From Mesorhizobium sp. (GTDB taxonomy: Bacteria; Pseudomonadota; Alphaproteobacteria; Rhizobiales; Rhizobiaceae), in the NCBI GenBank assembly GCA_022833215.1, contig JAIPUZ010000084.1, forward strand, positions 1 through 64,000: DNA of 64,000 bases, read 5' to 3'. Each line of letters starts with the position of its first letter. Positions within the stretch are counted from its first letter, which is position 1. Below are positions 41,212 through 49,879 of this stretch, one piece after another. The notes beneath the pieces were generated by a model that did not search any database, was not told where the DNA came from, and was given only the letters and a program-made list of their open reading frames with translations. The position numbers and the translations under genes are program-made.

Positions 41212-42987
41212 TTACTGCACCAGAACGGAACGGCCGCATGTGGCCCCGGTAACGCGCACGTCGGCTTGCCCGAGACTGACGCCCAGAAGGCTGAGCAGAT
41301 TGTGGAGCAGCTTGTCCAGTGCCGGCGTGACAGCGCCAAGGGACAGTTTCACAGGCGGCTTGACCACACCCAGAAGCGAGTTGATGTTGATCGGCAGTCC
41401 CAGCGGCTCGACTGAAAGGCTGAGATCGTCGATCAGGCTGGATGTAAGCGATTCCGTATAGTCGCTGGTGGTGGCCGTTTTCGCAGTTTTGCTCAGAATA
41501 TCGGCATGGGTGAAGGTGAGGGGGATGGGGGTTGTGTTGCCCATCCTGGCATGTGCGTAGCCCTTGATCTTGAGCAGATCGAGCTTGATGACGTACAGGA
41601 TATTGAGACTTACGTCGGCCACAGCCACGGGACGGAAAAGCAATTTTCGGGTGAAGTCGGCGAAGCCGGAGCCATAGGCTTCCGCGATGTAGACTTCGGC
41701 AATGCCGGGGGTCGCGTCGACCTTTACCCTGAGGCTCTCCGGCCGGCCGGTCGGGCATTCGATCGACTTCAGCCGTGCCTCGGCATAGGCGACCTCGACA
41801 TGCAGCGGCAGGTGGATCGACAAAAGATGGATGCCGCCGCCCAGGTTGGTCGCAAGAGGGCTGACGGTGGCGACGAGGCTTACGCGCGTCTGGGCCGTTC
41901 GCACGACCTTGCCCTCTTCGCCGACCGCCAGCCATGGCGAGCGCTGGGGTGGCTCGCCGATTGCAATATTGAGTTTGAGACCGCCGAGGCCCGGCAGCGT
42001 GCCGCCCAGACTGGCATCGACCATGTGTTCGCCATTGGCTATTGCCAGGCTGGCGGTCAGCATGGAAAGCACATTGGCCATTATGTCCAGACCGGCAGGA
42101 CGCTGGCCGATGCCGAGCTTGCCTACCGAGCCGAGGTCGATCAGTGCGTTGAGCGACACGAGCAGGCTGGTGCTGGATTCCGCACCCAGCGTTTGCAACG
42201 CAATGCGACTGACGCTGTCGAGGCCGGGAACGTCGGCCATGGCAGCCGCGATCTGCCCGACCGTGGCTTTCGTGGACAACAGATCGGAATAGGTGACGGC
42301 GGTGGCCCCCGTGCGTATGGCTAAAGCATCGAGGAACGACAGAACGCTGACATCGGCCGATGCCAGCGCTTTGTAGTCCATGATGTCGAGGTTGATATTG
42401 CCGCCAAGCAGCGCCCCGAGCAGGGCATTTGCCAACCCGCCGTCCAGATTGACCAGACGTGAGCCTACGGAGAAGGCGGCCTCTGTCGTGGTGCTGGCAA
42501 TGGCGGTGGTGCCGATTACCGGGGCAGGCATGACGCTGCCGCCAAAATAGAGGCTGCCGATCTTGCTCAGTGAAACCTGTACGGCATTGTAAGGCTGCTT
42601 GCCGGGTTCGAAGCGACTGGAACGCTCTCTGGACGGGTCGGGCGTGTAACGGCCGCGAACGACATCGGCCACCGGGCGGTTCGGCGAGGGTTTGGTGGTG
42701 TTTCCGGGGCTGCGGACCAGAACCTGACCGAGACCGTTGTCGGCAAATGTCGCCGCTACCGCTGCCTCCGCCTTGCTTATATTGCTCGTGGCTGCGATGG
42801 CCGCGATATCGGTTATGGCCTGCGCATGGCGACGTTCGGTATAGAGCGAGCCTTCATCGACGGCGAAGGCGGTGAGCACGATGGCGAAGGGCAGGGTGAG
42901 TGCGGTCATCACCGCGAAATTGCCATTTCTGCTGTTCAGGAACCGCTTTCCGGTGCGTTTTTTTAGGGGCAGCCCGTTGTCCATCAT
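41212..42987 (-). CDS. TadG-like pilus assembly protein
   Basis: A protein of about 591 residues with a short cytoplasmic N terminus, the type IV prepilin-like hydrophobic segment GNFAVMTALTLPFAIVLTAFAVDEG (residues about 22-47) and a large extracytoplasmic domain. The N-terminal third, with TERRHAQAITDIAAIAATSN, is the TadE/TadG (putative Flp pilus assembly) region. The remainder is long, Leu/Ile-rich and Ala/Gly-rich, without a recognised domain. The start ATG overlaps the stop of the upstream TadE-like gene. No tadA ATPase, tadBC or flp pilin gene is within the window, so its system must be elsewhere or it works in another envelope process. Confidence 0.75.
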   Translation of the reverse strand: MMDNGLPLKKRTGKRFLNSRNGNFAVMTALTLPFAIVLTAFAVDEGSLYTERRHAQAITDIAAIAATSNISKAEAAVAATFADNGLGQVLVRSPGNTTKPSPNRPVADVVRGRYTPDPSRERSSRFEPGKQPYNAVQVSLSKIGSLYFGGSVMPAPVIGTTAIASTTTEAAFSVGSRLVNLDGGLANALLGALLGGNINLDIMDYKALASADVSVLSFLDALAIRTGATAVTYSDLLSTKATVGQIAAAMADVPGLDSVSRIALQTLGAESSTSLLVSLNALIDLGSVGKLGIGQRPAGLDIMANVLSMLTASLAIANGEHMVDASLGGTLPGLGGLKLNIAIGEPPQRSPWLAVGEEGKVVRTAQTRVSLVATVSPLATNLGGGIHLLSIHLPLHVEVAYAEARLKSIECPTGRPESLRVKVDATPGIAEVYIAEAYGSGFADFTRKLLFRPVAVADVSLNILYVIKLDLLKIKGYAHARMGNTTPIPLTFTHADILSKTAKTATTSDYTESLTSSLIDDLSLSVEPLGLPININSLLGVVKPPVKLSLGAVTPALDKLLHNLLSLLGVSLGQADVRVTGATCGRSVLVQ

Positions 42988-43430
42988 AGTCCTCCCAGTC
43001 TGATGGTGGATTGCCGCCTGATCGTCTTGCCCGGCATGTGAATGCCATGAAACAGTCCCCAGATCGGCAGGCTGGATGCGTCGTAGCTGACGGAAACCAC
43101 GAACTGGCTTCCGTCTGCCATGCTGTCGCGGGCCTCGACTGTTAGCCTTGCCGGATTGATGAAGGCATAACCTGCGCCATTGCGGGCAATGAAATCCGTG
43201 GCAAGGGCGTTGCGTTCGCTGGCGGAAAGGCCGCTCATCGCAATCCGTGCTGCATCGGCGGCAAGTTGCTGCACCGAATGGCTCGCGCCGAAATAGATGC
43301 CATAGGCAATCATTCCGAGAAGCAGCATCAGGAAAATCGGTGAGAGGATCGCAAACTCGACGGCGGTTGCCGCCCGGTTGCATCGGCGAAATCGACCGAA
43401 ACGGTCTATATGAAGCGAATCGTAGACCAT
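42984..43430 (-). CDS. TadE-like pilus assembly protein
   Basis: A 148-residue pseudopilin-like protein. Residues 17-45 carry the hallmark CNRAATAVEFAILSPIFLMLLLG, with the conserved Glu after AAV, and a membrane helix. The extracellular remainder is predicted to be beta-rich. TadE/TadG-type pseudopilins are matured by a TadV-like peptidase and assist Flp/Tad pilus assembly. It forms a coupled pair with the TadG-like gene (overlapping ATGA). A pair of 10-bp direct repeats lies upstream of its start. Confidence 0.82.
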   Translation of the reverse strand: MVYDSLHIDRFGRFRRCNRAATAVEFAILSPIFLMLLLGMIAYGIYFGASHSVQQLAADAARIAMSGLSASERNALATDFIARNGAGYAFINPARLTVEARDSMADGSQFVVSVSYDASSLPIWGLFHGIHMPGKTIRRQSTIRLGGL

Positions 43431-43452
43431 GGGACAACCTATCTCGATTCAT

Positions 43453-43491
43453 CTTTAAGATGCGTGAATCAATATATGCAACTTTAAGATG
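43453..43491. promoter_or_regulatory. paired direct repeats upstream of tadE
   Basis: CTTTAAGATG occurs at 43453-43462 and again at 43482-43491, 29 bp apart, in an AT-rich region between the divergent tadE and binding-protein genes. The first copy also forms a CATCTT/AAGATG palindrome and lies inside a GATTCA/TGAATC inverted repeat. A regulator site is inferred. Confidence 0.4.
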
Positions 43492-43600
43492 AAGAGGTTT
43501 ATAGAGGGTTGCAATCTCCGAAGTCTCGCCGATCGCCCTTGCCCGATATGTTCAAGCTTATATAACCGTGGCGATGACACCGTTCTCCGGGATGCCCGTG

Positions 43601-44644
43601 ATGCGCTTTTTCAGGTTTCTGCTCGTTGCCCTCGCCGGTCTGACTCTTCTGCTTGCGCCGGCTGTTGCACATGCCGCCCGCCAGTTCGTCGACGCGACCG
43701 GCAGAACCGTTGAGGTGCCCGACAAGATCGGGCGCGTGCTTGCGGCCGGCCCGCCCGCTTCGGTGCTGCTCTATGTGCTCTCGCCGGAAAAGATGGTGGG
43801 ATGGGTGCGCAGCCCTTCCACCGCAGAGAAGGAGTTTCTGGCCGAACCCTATCGCGATCTGCCCGAAACCGGCCGCCTGACCGGACGCGGCAACACGGCC
43901 AACATCGAAATGGTGTTGTCGATGAAGCCGGACATCATCATCGATGTCGGCAGCGTCGATGCGACCTATGCCTCGCTGGCCGACCGGGTGCAGGAGCAGA
44001 CCGGCATTCCCTATGTGCTGATCGATGGCGCGTTCGCGCGCACGCCTGAAACCCTGCGCGAAGTGGCCGTTCTGCTTGGCGTGGAGCAGCGTGGCGAGGA
44101 ACTCGCTTCCTATGCCGCGGGCACAATGGACTGGCAGAAGGAGACGGTGGCCGACGTGGCAGACGAAAAACGTCCGCGCGTCTACTACGGTCGCGGGCCG
44201 GACGGGCTGGAGACCGGCGCAGCCGGATCGATCAACATGGAAATCCTCGACGTGGTGGGCGCGCGCAATGTTGCCGCGCTTGCCGGGTCGGGCGGCTTGT
44301 CAAACGTATCGATCGAGCAGGTGCTGGGCTGGAACCCGGATGTGATCCTGACGCTCAGCCCCGATTTCCACAAGTCGGTGATGAGCGACCCGACATGGGC
44401 CAATCTCGCGGCAGTGAAGGAGGGCAGGGTTTATCGGGCGCCGACGCTGCCCTTCGGCTGGTTCGACTCTCCCCCCGGGGTCAACCGCCTGATGGCGGTG
44501 ACCTGGCTGACGGCGATACTCTATCCGGAAAAGGCGGAGTTCGATTTGCGCGAGCGCACCCGCGAATTCTATCATCTCTTTTATCAGGTGGACCTGACAG
44601 ACGCCCAGCTTGACCGGCTTCTGGCGGATTCGGCAGCGCGATGA
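43601..44644 (+). CDS. iron-siderophore-type ABC substrate-binding protein
   Basis: A periplasmic binding protein of the FepB/BtuF class-III fold, about 347 residues. A signal peptide ends near VAHAARQF. The mature protein opens FVDATGRTVEVPDKIGRVLA, a typical start of this family, and has NIEMVLSMKPDIIIDVG and GYNP-like LGWNPDVILTLSPD segments. It binds a metal chelate, possibly a ferric siderophore, haem or other metal complex. ATG at 43601 begins just before the signal peptide; in-frame starts 9, 27 and 33 bases earlier are possible. It overlaps the permease gene by four bases. Confidence 0.85.
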   Translation: MRFFRFLLVALAGLTLLLAPAVAHAARQFVDATGRTVEVPDKIGRVLAAGPPASVLLYVLSPEKMVGWVRSPSTAEKEFLAEPYRDLPETGRLTGRGNTANIEMVLSMKPDIIIDVGSVDATYASLADRVQEQTGIPYVLIDGAFARTPETLREVAVLLGVEQRGEELASYAAGTMDWQKETVADVADEKRPRVYYGRGPDGLETGAAGSINMEILDVVGARNVAALAGSGGLSNVSIEQVLGWNPDVILTLSPDFHKSVMSDPTWANLAAVKEGRVYRAPTLPFGWFDSPPGVNRLMAVTWLTAILYPEKAEFDLRERTREFYHLFYQVDLTDAQLDRLLADSAAR

Positions 44645-45690
44645 GCAGGGGCGAGGCGTTGTCCGCGATCGAAAAGCCGCGACGCGCCTCTCGTATGAAG
44701 GCGGTCTTGCCGGCTGTCCTGCTGGTGGTCGTGGTCGTGCTGGCGCTGTCGGCGGGAAAGTACGACGTTTCGCTTTCCGAGACAGGTCTGGTCGTCTGGT
44801 CACGCCTGACCGGAAACCCCAGCGGCCTCGACGCCACCATGGAAACGGTGGTGTGGAACGTGCGGCTGCCACGTGTGCTGGCCGGCCTGCTGGTCGGTGC
44901 CTCTCTGGCGGCCGCCGGCGCCGTCTATCAGGGCCTGTTCCGCAACCCGCTCGTCTCGCCGGACATTCTCGGCGTGTCGGCGGGCGCAAGCCTCGGCGCG
45001 GTCGGCGGCATTTTCTTCTCCTTGCCGGTTCTGGCGATACAGGGCATGGCCTTCGCGGGCGGGCTCGCGGCCGTGGCGATGGTCTATCTGGTCGGCTCCG
45101 TAGCGCGCGGCCGCGACCCCGTATTGGTGCTGGTGCTGGCGGGGGTGGCGATCGGCGCGCTTCTGGGCGCGTGCATCTCGCTCCTGAAAGTTCTGGCCGA
45201 TCCTTACAATCAGCTTCCGGCCATCACCTTCTGGCTGCTCGGCAGCCTGGCCAGCATCACCCGCGGCGATGCGATCTCGATCCTGCCGGCCGTTCTTCTC
45301 GGCTTGGTGCCGATGGTTCTGCTGCGCTGGCGCATGAACCTGATGACGCTGGACGAGGAGGAGGCCCGCGCGCTAGGGATCGAGACCGGCCGGCTGCGCC
45401 TTTTGCTGATAGCGGCCGCAACGCTGATGACGGCGGCAGCCGTTTCGGTGTCCGGCATCATCGGCTGGGTCGGTTTGGTCATGCCGCACATTGCCCGCAG
45501 TCTTGTCGGGCCGGATTTCGGCCGCCTTCTGCCGGCTTCCCTGATGCTGGGCGGGGGCTATCTCGTCGGCGTCGATGCGCTGGCACGGACCGTAGCCCAG
45601 ATCGAGGTGCCGCTCGGCATTCTGACGGCGGTGATCGGCGCGCCGTTCTTCCTGTGGCTGCTGGCAAGCGGCAGGCGCGGCTGGCAATGA
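44641..45690 (+). CDS. iron-chelate ABC transporter permease (FecCD family)
   Basis: A 349-residue BtuC/FecCD-type permease with about ten membrane helices. Family motifs are visible: RLPRVLAGLLVGASLAAAGAVYQG near residue 77, NPLVSPDILGVSAGASLGA near 103, and GIIGWVGLVMPHIARSLVG near 275, the ATPase contact region. The start overlaps the binding-protein stop and the stop overlaps the ATPase start (both ATGA), giving a tight binding protein-permease-ATPase order. A single permease gene implies a homodimer, as in BtuC. Confidence 0.93.
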   Translation: MSRGEALSAIEKPRRASRMKAVLPAVLLVVVVVLALSAGKYDVSLSETGLVVWSRLTGNPSGLDATMETVVWNVRLPRVLAGLLVGASLAAAGAVYQGLFRNPLVSPDILGVSAGASLGAVGGIFFSLPVLAIQGMAFAGGLAAVAMVYLVGSVARGRDPVLVLVLAGVAIGALLGACISLLKVLADPYNQLPAITFWLLGSLASITRGDAISILPAVLLGLVPMVLLRWRMNLMTLDEEEARALGIETGRLRLLLIAAATLMTAAAVSVSGIIGWVGLVMPHIARSLVGPDFGRLLPASLMLGGGYLVGVDALARTVAQIEVPLGILTAVIGAPFFLWLLASGRRGWQ

Positions 45691-46475
45691 TGATGGCGGC
45701 GCAGGACCTCGCTTTCGGCTACCGGGGTACTCCGGTGGGGCAGGGGGTGACGCTCGCCGTTGAGGCGGGGCGGGTACTCTGCCTTCTGGGGCCGAACGGT
45801 TGCGGAAAGACAACGCTGTTTCGCACCCTGCTCGGCCTGCTGCCGCCGCTGGGCGGTAAGCTGGAACTGCATGGGCGGCCGGTCATGGAGTTCAGCCGTT
45901 CGGAATTTGCCCGTCACGTCGCCTATGTGCCGCAGGCCGGGTCCAGCTACTTCCCGTTCAGCGTCATCGATGTGGTGACCATGGCGCGCGCCAGTCGCAT
46001 CGGCGCCTTCGCCACGCCTTCCGCTCATGACCGGCAGATCGCGCAGGACGCTCTGGAACGCCTTGGCCTTCAGCATCTTGCCCGGCGATCCTTTACCGAG
46101 ATCAGCGGCGGCGAGCGGTAGATGACGCTGATCGCGCGGGCTCTGGCGCAGGAGGCGGAACTCGTCATCATGGACGAACCGACCGCCAGTCTGGACTTCG
46201 GCAACCAGGCAAAGGTTCTGGACTGCATCAACGAACTGCGCGGCTCCGGCCTTGCAATCGTGCTCTCCACGCACGATCCCGGCCATGCCTTTGCCTGCGC
46301 CGACAACGTGGCGTTGATGAAAAGAGGGCAGATCGTGGGCGAAGGGGCGCCACAGGCCGCCGTCACGCCGGTCGCGCTGCACAATCTTTATGGCGTCGAG
46401 GTTGCCGTGGAATTCATGGCGGGAGCCGGGCGCAGCATATGCGCGCCGGCACTCGGCCGCTTCAGGCAGGAGTGA
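45687..46475 (+). pseudogene. iron-chelate ABC ATPase, interrupted by amber codon
   Basis: This frame encodes a FecE/FepC-type ATPase of about 262 residues. Walker A is LGPNGCGKTTL near 35, the Q-loop is YVPQAGSSYFPF, and Walker B is [14 protein letters not shown] near 158. The frame is broken by TAG at 46119-46121, directly after the signature motif SGGER; the next residues [10 protein letters not shown] continue the family sequence exactly. Related proteins have SGGERQ, so one C-to-T change of CAG explains it. No frameshift or deletion is present. It could be a true nonsense mutation, a suppressed amber, or a sequencing error. The 3' part could also be translated from the ATG right after the TAG, but would lack the P-loop. 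Confidence 0.85.
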
Positions 46476-46480
46476 CGGGA

Positions 46481-46972
46481 ATGGTAAGGGAAAACGAAAT
46501 CCGCCCGGGCGAGCGAGCCGTGGACGTGCCGCCCGCCACCGATGCCGGGCTGGTGTTCATCGGGCGCATCCACACACCCTGGACCTCGCGCATGGCGACG
46601 CCGCGGCAGGGGCGTCGCGACGGGCCCATCTGCCGCATCGAGGTTTTCGAACCATGGGTCGGGGCGCTGGCGAATATCGAGGAGTTCGAGGAACTGGAGG
46701 TGCTCTACTGGCTGCACCTGTCGCGGCGCGATCTGGTGCTGCAAAGCCCGGCGAGCGACGGAACGACACGCGGCACCTTTTCCATCCGTTCGCCAGCGCG
46801 GCCCAACCCCATCGGCACTTCCATCGTCAGGCTGGTCGGGTGCGAGGCGAATAGCCTGCTTGTGCAGGGAATGGATTGCCTGGACGGCACCCCCTTGCTG
46901 GACCTGAAGCCCGAACGCACCGGCTTCAAGCCAATCGCCCCGCCTCAGCCGGGCGATTTCGAGACCGGCTGA
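46481..46972 (+). CDS. TrmO-like tRNA methyltransferase domain protein (TsaA/VirR)
   Basis: A 163-residue protein of the TsaA/TrmO family; E. coli TrmO is a SAM-dependent methyltransferase for N6-threonylcarbamoyl-adenosine-37 in tRNA, and Agrobacterium VirR is a relative. Family motifs are [18 protein letters not shown] near residue 29, [24 protein letters not shown] near 57, [18 protein letters not shown] near 100 and a C-terminal [10 protein letters not shown]. It lacks the longer C-terminal domain of E. coli TrmO. ATG at 46481 has a GGAG box upstream and follows the ATPase by only five bases, so it belongs to the metal-uptake operon. Confidence 0.85.
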   Translation: MVRENEIRPGERAVDVPPATDAGLVFIGRIHTPWTSRMATPRQGRRDGPICRIEVFEPWVGALANIEEFEELEVLYWLHLSRRDLVLQSPASDGTTRGTFSIRSPARPNPIGTSIVRLVGCEANSLLVQGMDCLDGTPLLDLKPERTGFKPIAPPQPGDFETG

Positions 46973-46990
46973 AGGCGTGTGAGCCCCTGA

Positions 46991-47026
46991 AAGAACTGCC
47001 GGCAATCGATATTGGCGGCAGTTCTT
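46991..47026. terminator. bidirectional intrinsic terminator
   Basis: Arms AAGAACTGCCG and CGGCAGTTCTT pair perfectly (11 bp), extended by CAAT/ATTG after one mismatch, around a CGAT loop. T-rich tracts follow on both strands. It lies between the convergent trmO-like gene and the receptor gene. Confidence 0.8.
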
Positions 47027-47039
47027 CTTGGCGCGCGTT

Positions 47040-49220
47040 TCAGAACGTCACACGCGAATTGAGGTAGAAAGTGCGTCCCGGCTCGGGGAACCCGTCAGCC
47101 AGCTCGTAGTTGCGGTCGAAGATGTTGCGAACGCCAGCGGTGAACGACATCTGATCGTTGAACTCGTAGTGGACATTGAGGTTCGCGAGACCAAAGCCGG
47201 GCTTGGTTGCAAATTTACCTCCGCTGATGCTCGCCCAGCGTGAGCTCGACAACTCGACGCCCGGGGTGATGGTCAGCTTCTCGACCGGACGCCAGTGCGC
47301 ATAGAGATAGGCGATATGTTCTGGCCGGCCATCGGGTTTCAGGTCCGGGTTTCCAGGGTTGCGTAGCTCGCTTTTGAGGAGGGTGTAGTTTCCGCCCAGC
47401 GTCAGCCACGACAGCATGTCCCATTCGCCCGAAACCTCGAAGCCATAGTAGGTGGCTTTGCCGATATTCTGAGACTGTTTGCAATCTTTCGTTTCATCTT
47501 CAGGGCATGCGAAGCCGCCGATGGATTCAATGGCATTTCCAACCCGGCTGTAGAAAACAGCGCCGCCAGCTCTTGCATCGCCGTTCAGCAGGTTGGCGGA
47601 GCCGCCGATCTCGTAGTTGACCGCACGTTCCGGCCCCAGATTGGGGTTCTCGATATAATTGCCCCGGCGCGAGCTGTAGCGCTCGAACAGGGTTGGAAAA
47701 CGCGTGCGATTGGAAATGCTGGCATGCAACTCCGTGTCAGCTGTCGGACGCCAGATAGCAGCTCCCTGCCAGTTGAAGGCGTGGTTATCGAATAGGGGAA
47801 ACTCGCCGAATTCCTTGTTGGAATAGTATTCTGCGCGCCGTGTCTTGTACCAGTCGTAGCTGACGCCTCCCACCAGATCGAGCGTATCCGTGGCGTGAAA
47901 AGTGTTCTCGGCAGCCACCGACCACGTGTCTTCGATCCGGCGCTGCAGGGGGAATATGTCCGCCGGCGTGACATCCGGCGCATAGTGGCTCCACCGCCTG
48001 TGAACGTCTCGGCGATAGTGGAAAGCCGTCTTCAGCGTATTCATGGGGATCAGTTCAGTTCCGCCTTCGATGCTGAAGCCATAGGCGTAGTCGTTGTAGT
48101 AGCTGTTTTCCGAATCCTTGGTCTTCTGCTCGCTAAACGTCGAATCGTCGAAGAAGGCACCGCGGTTGTCGAAGGTATTATAATAGGACTTCGTTTTGAT
48201 GTAGGACGCATCGCCTATCTGCGTATGCGAGTTGAACGATGCCGTCGAAACGTCCCACTGGGGCCAGGACCAGTTGTTCTGATACTTGCCGGTTATCGGT
48301 GACGGGGTGATGCCGCGCACATTGTCGCGAACGTGATAGGGGGCGCCTTTGTCGCCTTCCTGCTTCGTATAGCTGACAACATATTCATCTGTGTCGTTTG
48401 GCGTGAAACCTGCCTTGAGGTTGATGCGCCAGTCTTTCGTCTGGCTGAAATCGCGTTTTCCGGATTCCTGCACAGGATCACCGTTGCCGACGGGAACAGG
48501 ATCGTACTTGCGGGACAGGAACCAGCCGTCACTGTCACGAAGAGAACCGCTTGCCTGCAGGTAGAACATATCCTGACGGGTGCCGACGGCACCGAACAGG
48601 TTGTGGGCGGAAAGATGCCCGGTGTTGCCGAACTCGACACCCGCGCGCAACTCGCCTTCAAGCTCCTTTGTGGGCTTGCGTGTTACAAGATTGATCTGGC
48701 CCCCCATTCCGCCGGGCCCATTCAGCACTGAGGCATAGCCTTTGTGAACCTGAATTTCGGCAAGATCCGGGGTCAGGAACCTGCCGTAGTCGAGCCGGTT
48801 GTCGGCAGGCAGGTAGATGCGGACGCCATCGATTGACAAAGGTACGCGCCAGCGGTCGAAACCGCGCACATACACCATGCGCTCGTTTCTCTGGCCGCCG
48901 GAGTTGGTGGATTCCACGCCGGGAACGGTGCGTAGTGCATCATCCAGCGTGTTGCGGTTCTGGCCACGTACGTCTTCTGCGGAAACCACGCTCTGCGAAA
49001 CCGCCTGACCGCTGGTTCCTCCAGCCTGCCGGTCGCCATAGACGTCGATGCGCCCCAGAACGAAAACGTCCTCATCGGCCTTTCTGGCGCGAGGCTTCTT
49101 GTCCTTCTCGTTGGACCGCACCCCGGAAATTTCTTCGCCGGCTGGCTGCGCCGAAGCGCTCTGAGCGGACAGGATCGTTGCCAACGCGGTTATCGTTGAC
49201 CCAATCAGGATATATCGCAA
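47040..49220 (-). CDS. TonB-dependent outer-membrane receptor
   Basis: A 726-residue receptor. A signal peptide ends near SASAQPAG. A plug domain follows, with VVSAEDVRGQNRNTLDDALRTVPGV near 83, VYVRGFD and the GGQINLVTRKP motif near 177; then a 22-strand barrel ends in an aromatic residue (SRVTF). It would import a metal chelate across the outer membrane using TonB energy and hand it to the neighbouring binding protein and FecCD-type permease. The start is TTG with a GGGGAAG box seven bases upstream. A candidate iron-type regulatory site and AT-rich promoter region lie upstream. The ligand is not predictable from the sequence. Confidence 0.9.
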   Translation of the reverse strand: MRYILIGSTITALATILSAQSASAQPAGEEISGVRSNEKDKKPRARKADEDVFVLGRIDVYGDRQAGGTSGQAVSQSVVSAEDVRGQNRNTLDDALRTVPGVESTNSGGQRNERMVYVRGFDRWRVPLSIDGVRIYLPADNRLDYGRFLTPDLAEIQVHKGYASVLNGPGGMGGQINLVTRKPTKELEGELRAGVEFGNTGHLSAHNLFGAVGTRQDMFYLQASGSLRDSDGWFLSRKYDPVPVGNGDPVQESGKRDFSQTKDWRINLKAGFTPNDTDEYVVSYTKQEGDKGAPYHVRDNVRGITPSPITGKYQNNWSWPQWDVSTASFNSHTQIGDASYIKTKSYYNTFDNRGAFFDDSTFSEQKTKDSENSYYNDYAYGFSIEGGTELIPMNTLKTAFHYRRDVHRRWSHYAPDVTPADIFPLQRRIEDTWSVAAENTFHATDTLDLVGGVSYDWYKTRRAEYYSNKEFGEFPLFDNHAFNWQGAAIWRPTADTELHASISNRTRFPTLFERYSSRRGNYIENPNLGPERAVNYEIGGSANLLNGDARAGGAVFYSRVGNAIESIGGFACPEDETKDCKQSQNIGKATYYGFEVSGEWDMLSWLTLGGNYTLLKSELRNPGNPDLKPDGRPEHIAYLYAHWRPVEKLTITPGVELSSSRWASISGGKFATKPGFGLANLNVHYEFNDQMSFTAGVRNIFDRNYELADGFPEPGRTFYLNSRVTF

Positions 49221-49249
49221 TTGATTCTTCCCCTAAGAAAATTCAAATA

Positions 49250-49271
49250 GATAATGATAGTTCGATACGAA
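49250..49271. promoter_or_regulatory. candidate iron-responsive site
   Basis: GATAATGATAG resembles half of a Fur box and is followed directly by the palindrome TTCGATACGAA. It lies about 30 bp upstream of the receptor start within an AT-rich region. Fur, Irr or RirA control cannot be told apart here. Confidence 0.4.
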
Positions 49272-49414
49272 ATTTCATCCTTCAGAATCGAATTGTTATA
49301 TTCATAAAAATATATCGATGCCCTGCGCAAGGGCAGTTGATTGGACCAGAGGGTGCGGTGGATTGTCACCCGCAGGACCATTGCGGATGATTGGGCGCTT
49401 CTCTATATCGATAG

Positions 49415-49434
49415 CACCCTACTAAATAGGAGTG
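49415..49434. promoter_or_regulatory. candidate MarR operator
   Basis: An imperfect inverted repeat CACCCTA...TAGGAGTG lies 8 bp before the MarR start, overlapping a likely transcription start area. Autoregulation is typical of MarR repressors of efflux operons. Confidence 0.4.
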
Positions 49435-49441
49435 TTTTTAA

Positions 49442-49879
49442 ATGGACGCTGGCGAGCAGTTCGCCGTCGAGCTGGCTCGTGTGAGCCGGCAATGGCGCAA
49501 ACGCATCGATGAGAGATTGCGCCATCTCGATCTCACGCAGGCGCGCTGGATGGTGCTTTTGCAGCTTTCGCGCATGGGCGCGCCGGTGTCGCAGCGCGAG
49601 CTGGCGGACATCATCGGCGTCGAGGGGCCCACATTGGTGCGGGTTCTGGACAATCTCGAACGGCAGGGCCTCGTGGAGAGGCGCGCTTGCCAGGCCGACA
49701 GGCGCGTCAAGCTGATCGAACTGGCGGAAGGCGCCGGGCCCGTGATCGCCGAGATCGGTCGCATTGCCGCCGGCCTGCGACAGGAATTGCTGGAAGGTGT
49801 GCCCGCCGGGGAATTGGAACGGGCGCGCGAGCTTTTGAAAATCATTGCGGATCGTTTGGAGTCTGGACCCCGTGGATAA
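49442..49879 (+). CDS. MarR family transcriptional regulator
   Basis: A 145-residue winged-helix regulator of the MarR/SlyA type. The DNA-binding core shows LTQARWMVLLQLSRMGAPVSQRELADIIGVEGPTLVRVLDNLERQGLVER, where the recognition helix and wing are clear; N- and C-terminal helices form the dimer interface. It probably represses itself and the EmrAB-type efflux genes that follow, with release on binding a phenolic or lipophilic ligand. Its stop overlaps the start of the HlyD-type gene, so the three genes form an operon. Confidence 0.92.
   Translation: MDAGEQFAVELARVSRQWRKRIDERLRHLDLTQARWMVLLQLSRMGAPVSQRELADIIGVEGPTLVRVLDNLERQGLVERRACQADRRVKLIELAEGAGPVIAEIGRIAAGLRQELLEGVPAGELERARELLKIIADRLESGPRG

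Noticed and set aside
41212-43452. A 746-codon frame joining TadE and TadG regions
   Set aside because: The upstream part lies over the TadE gene out of frame; a good ribosome-binding site and overlap support the start at about 42987.
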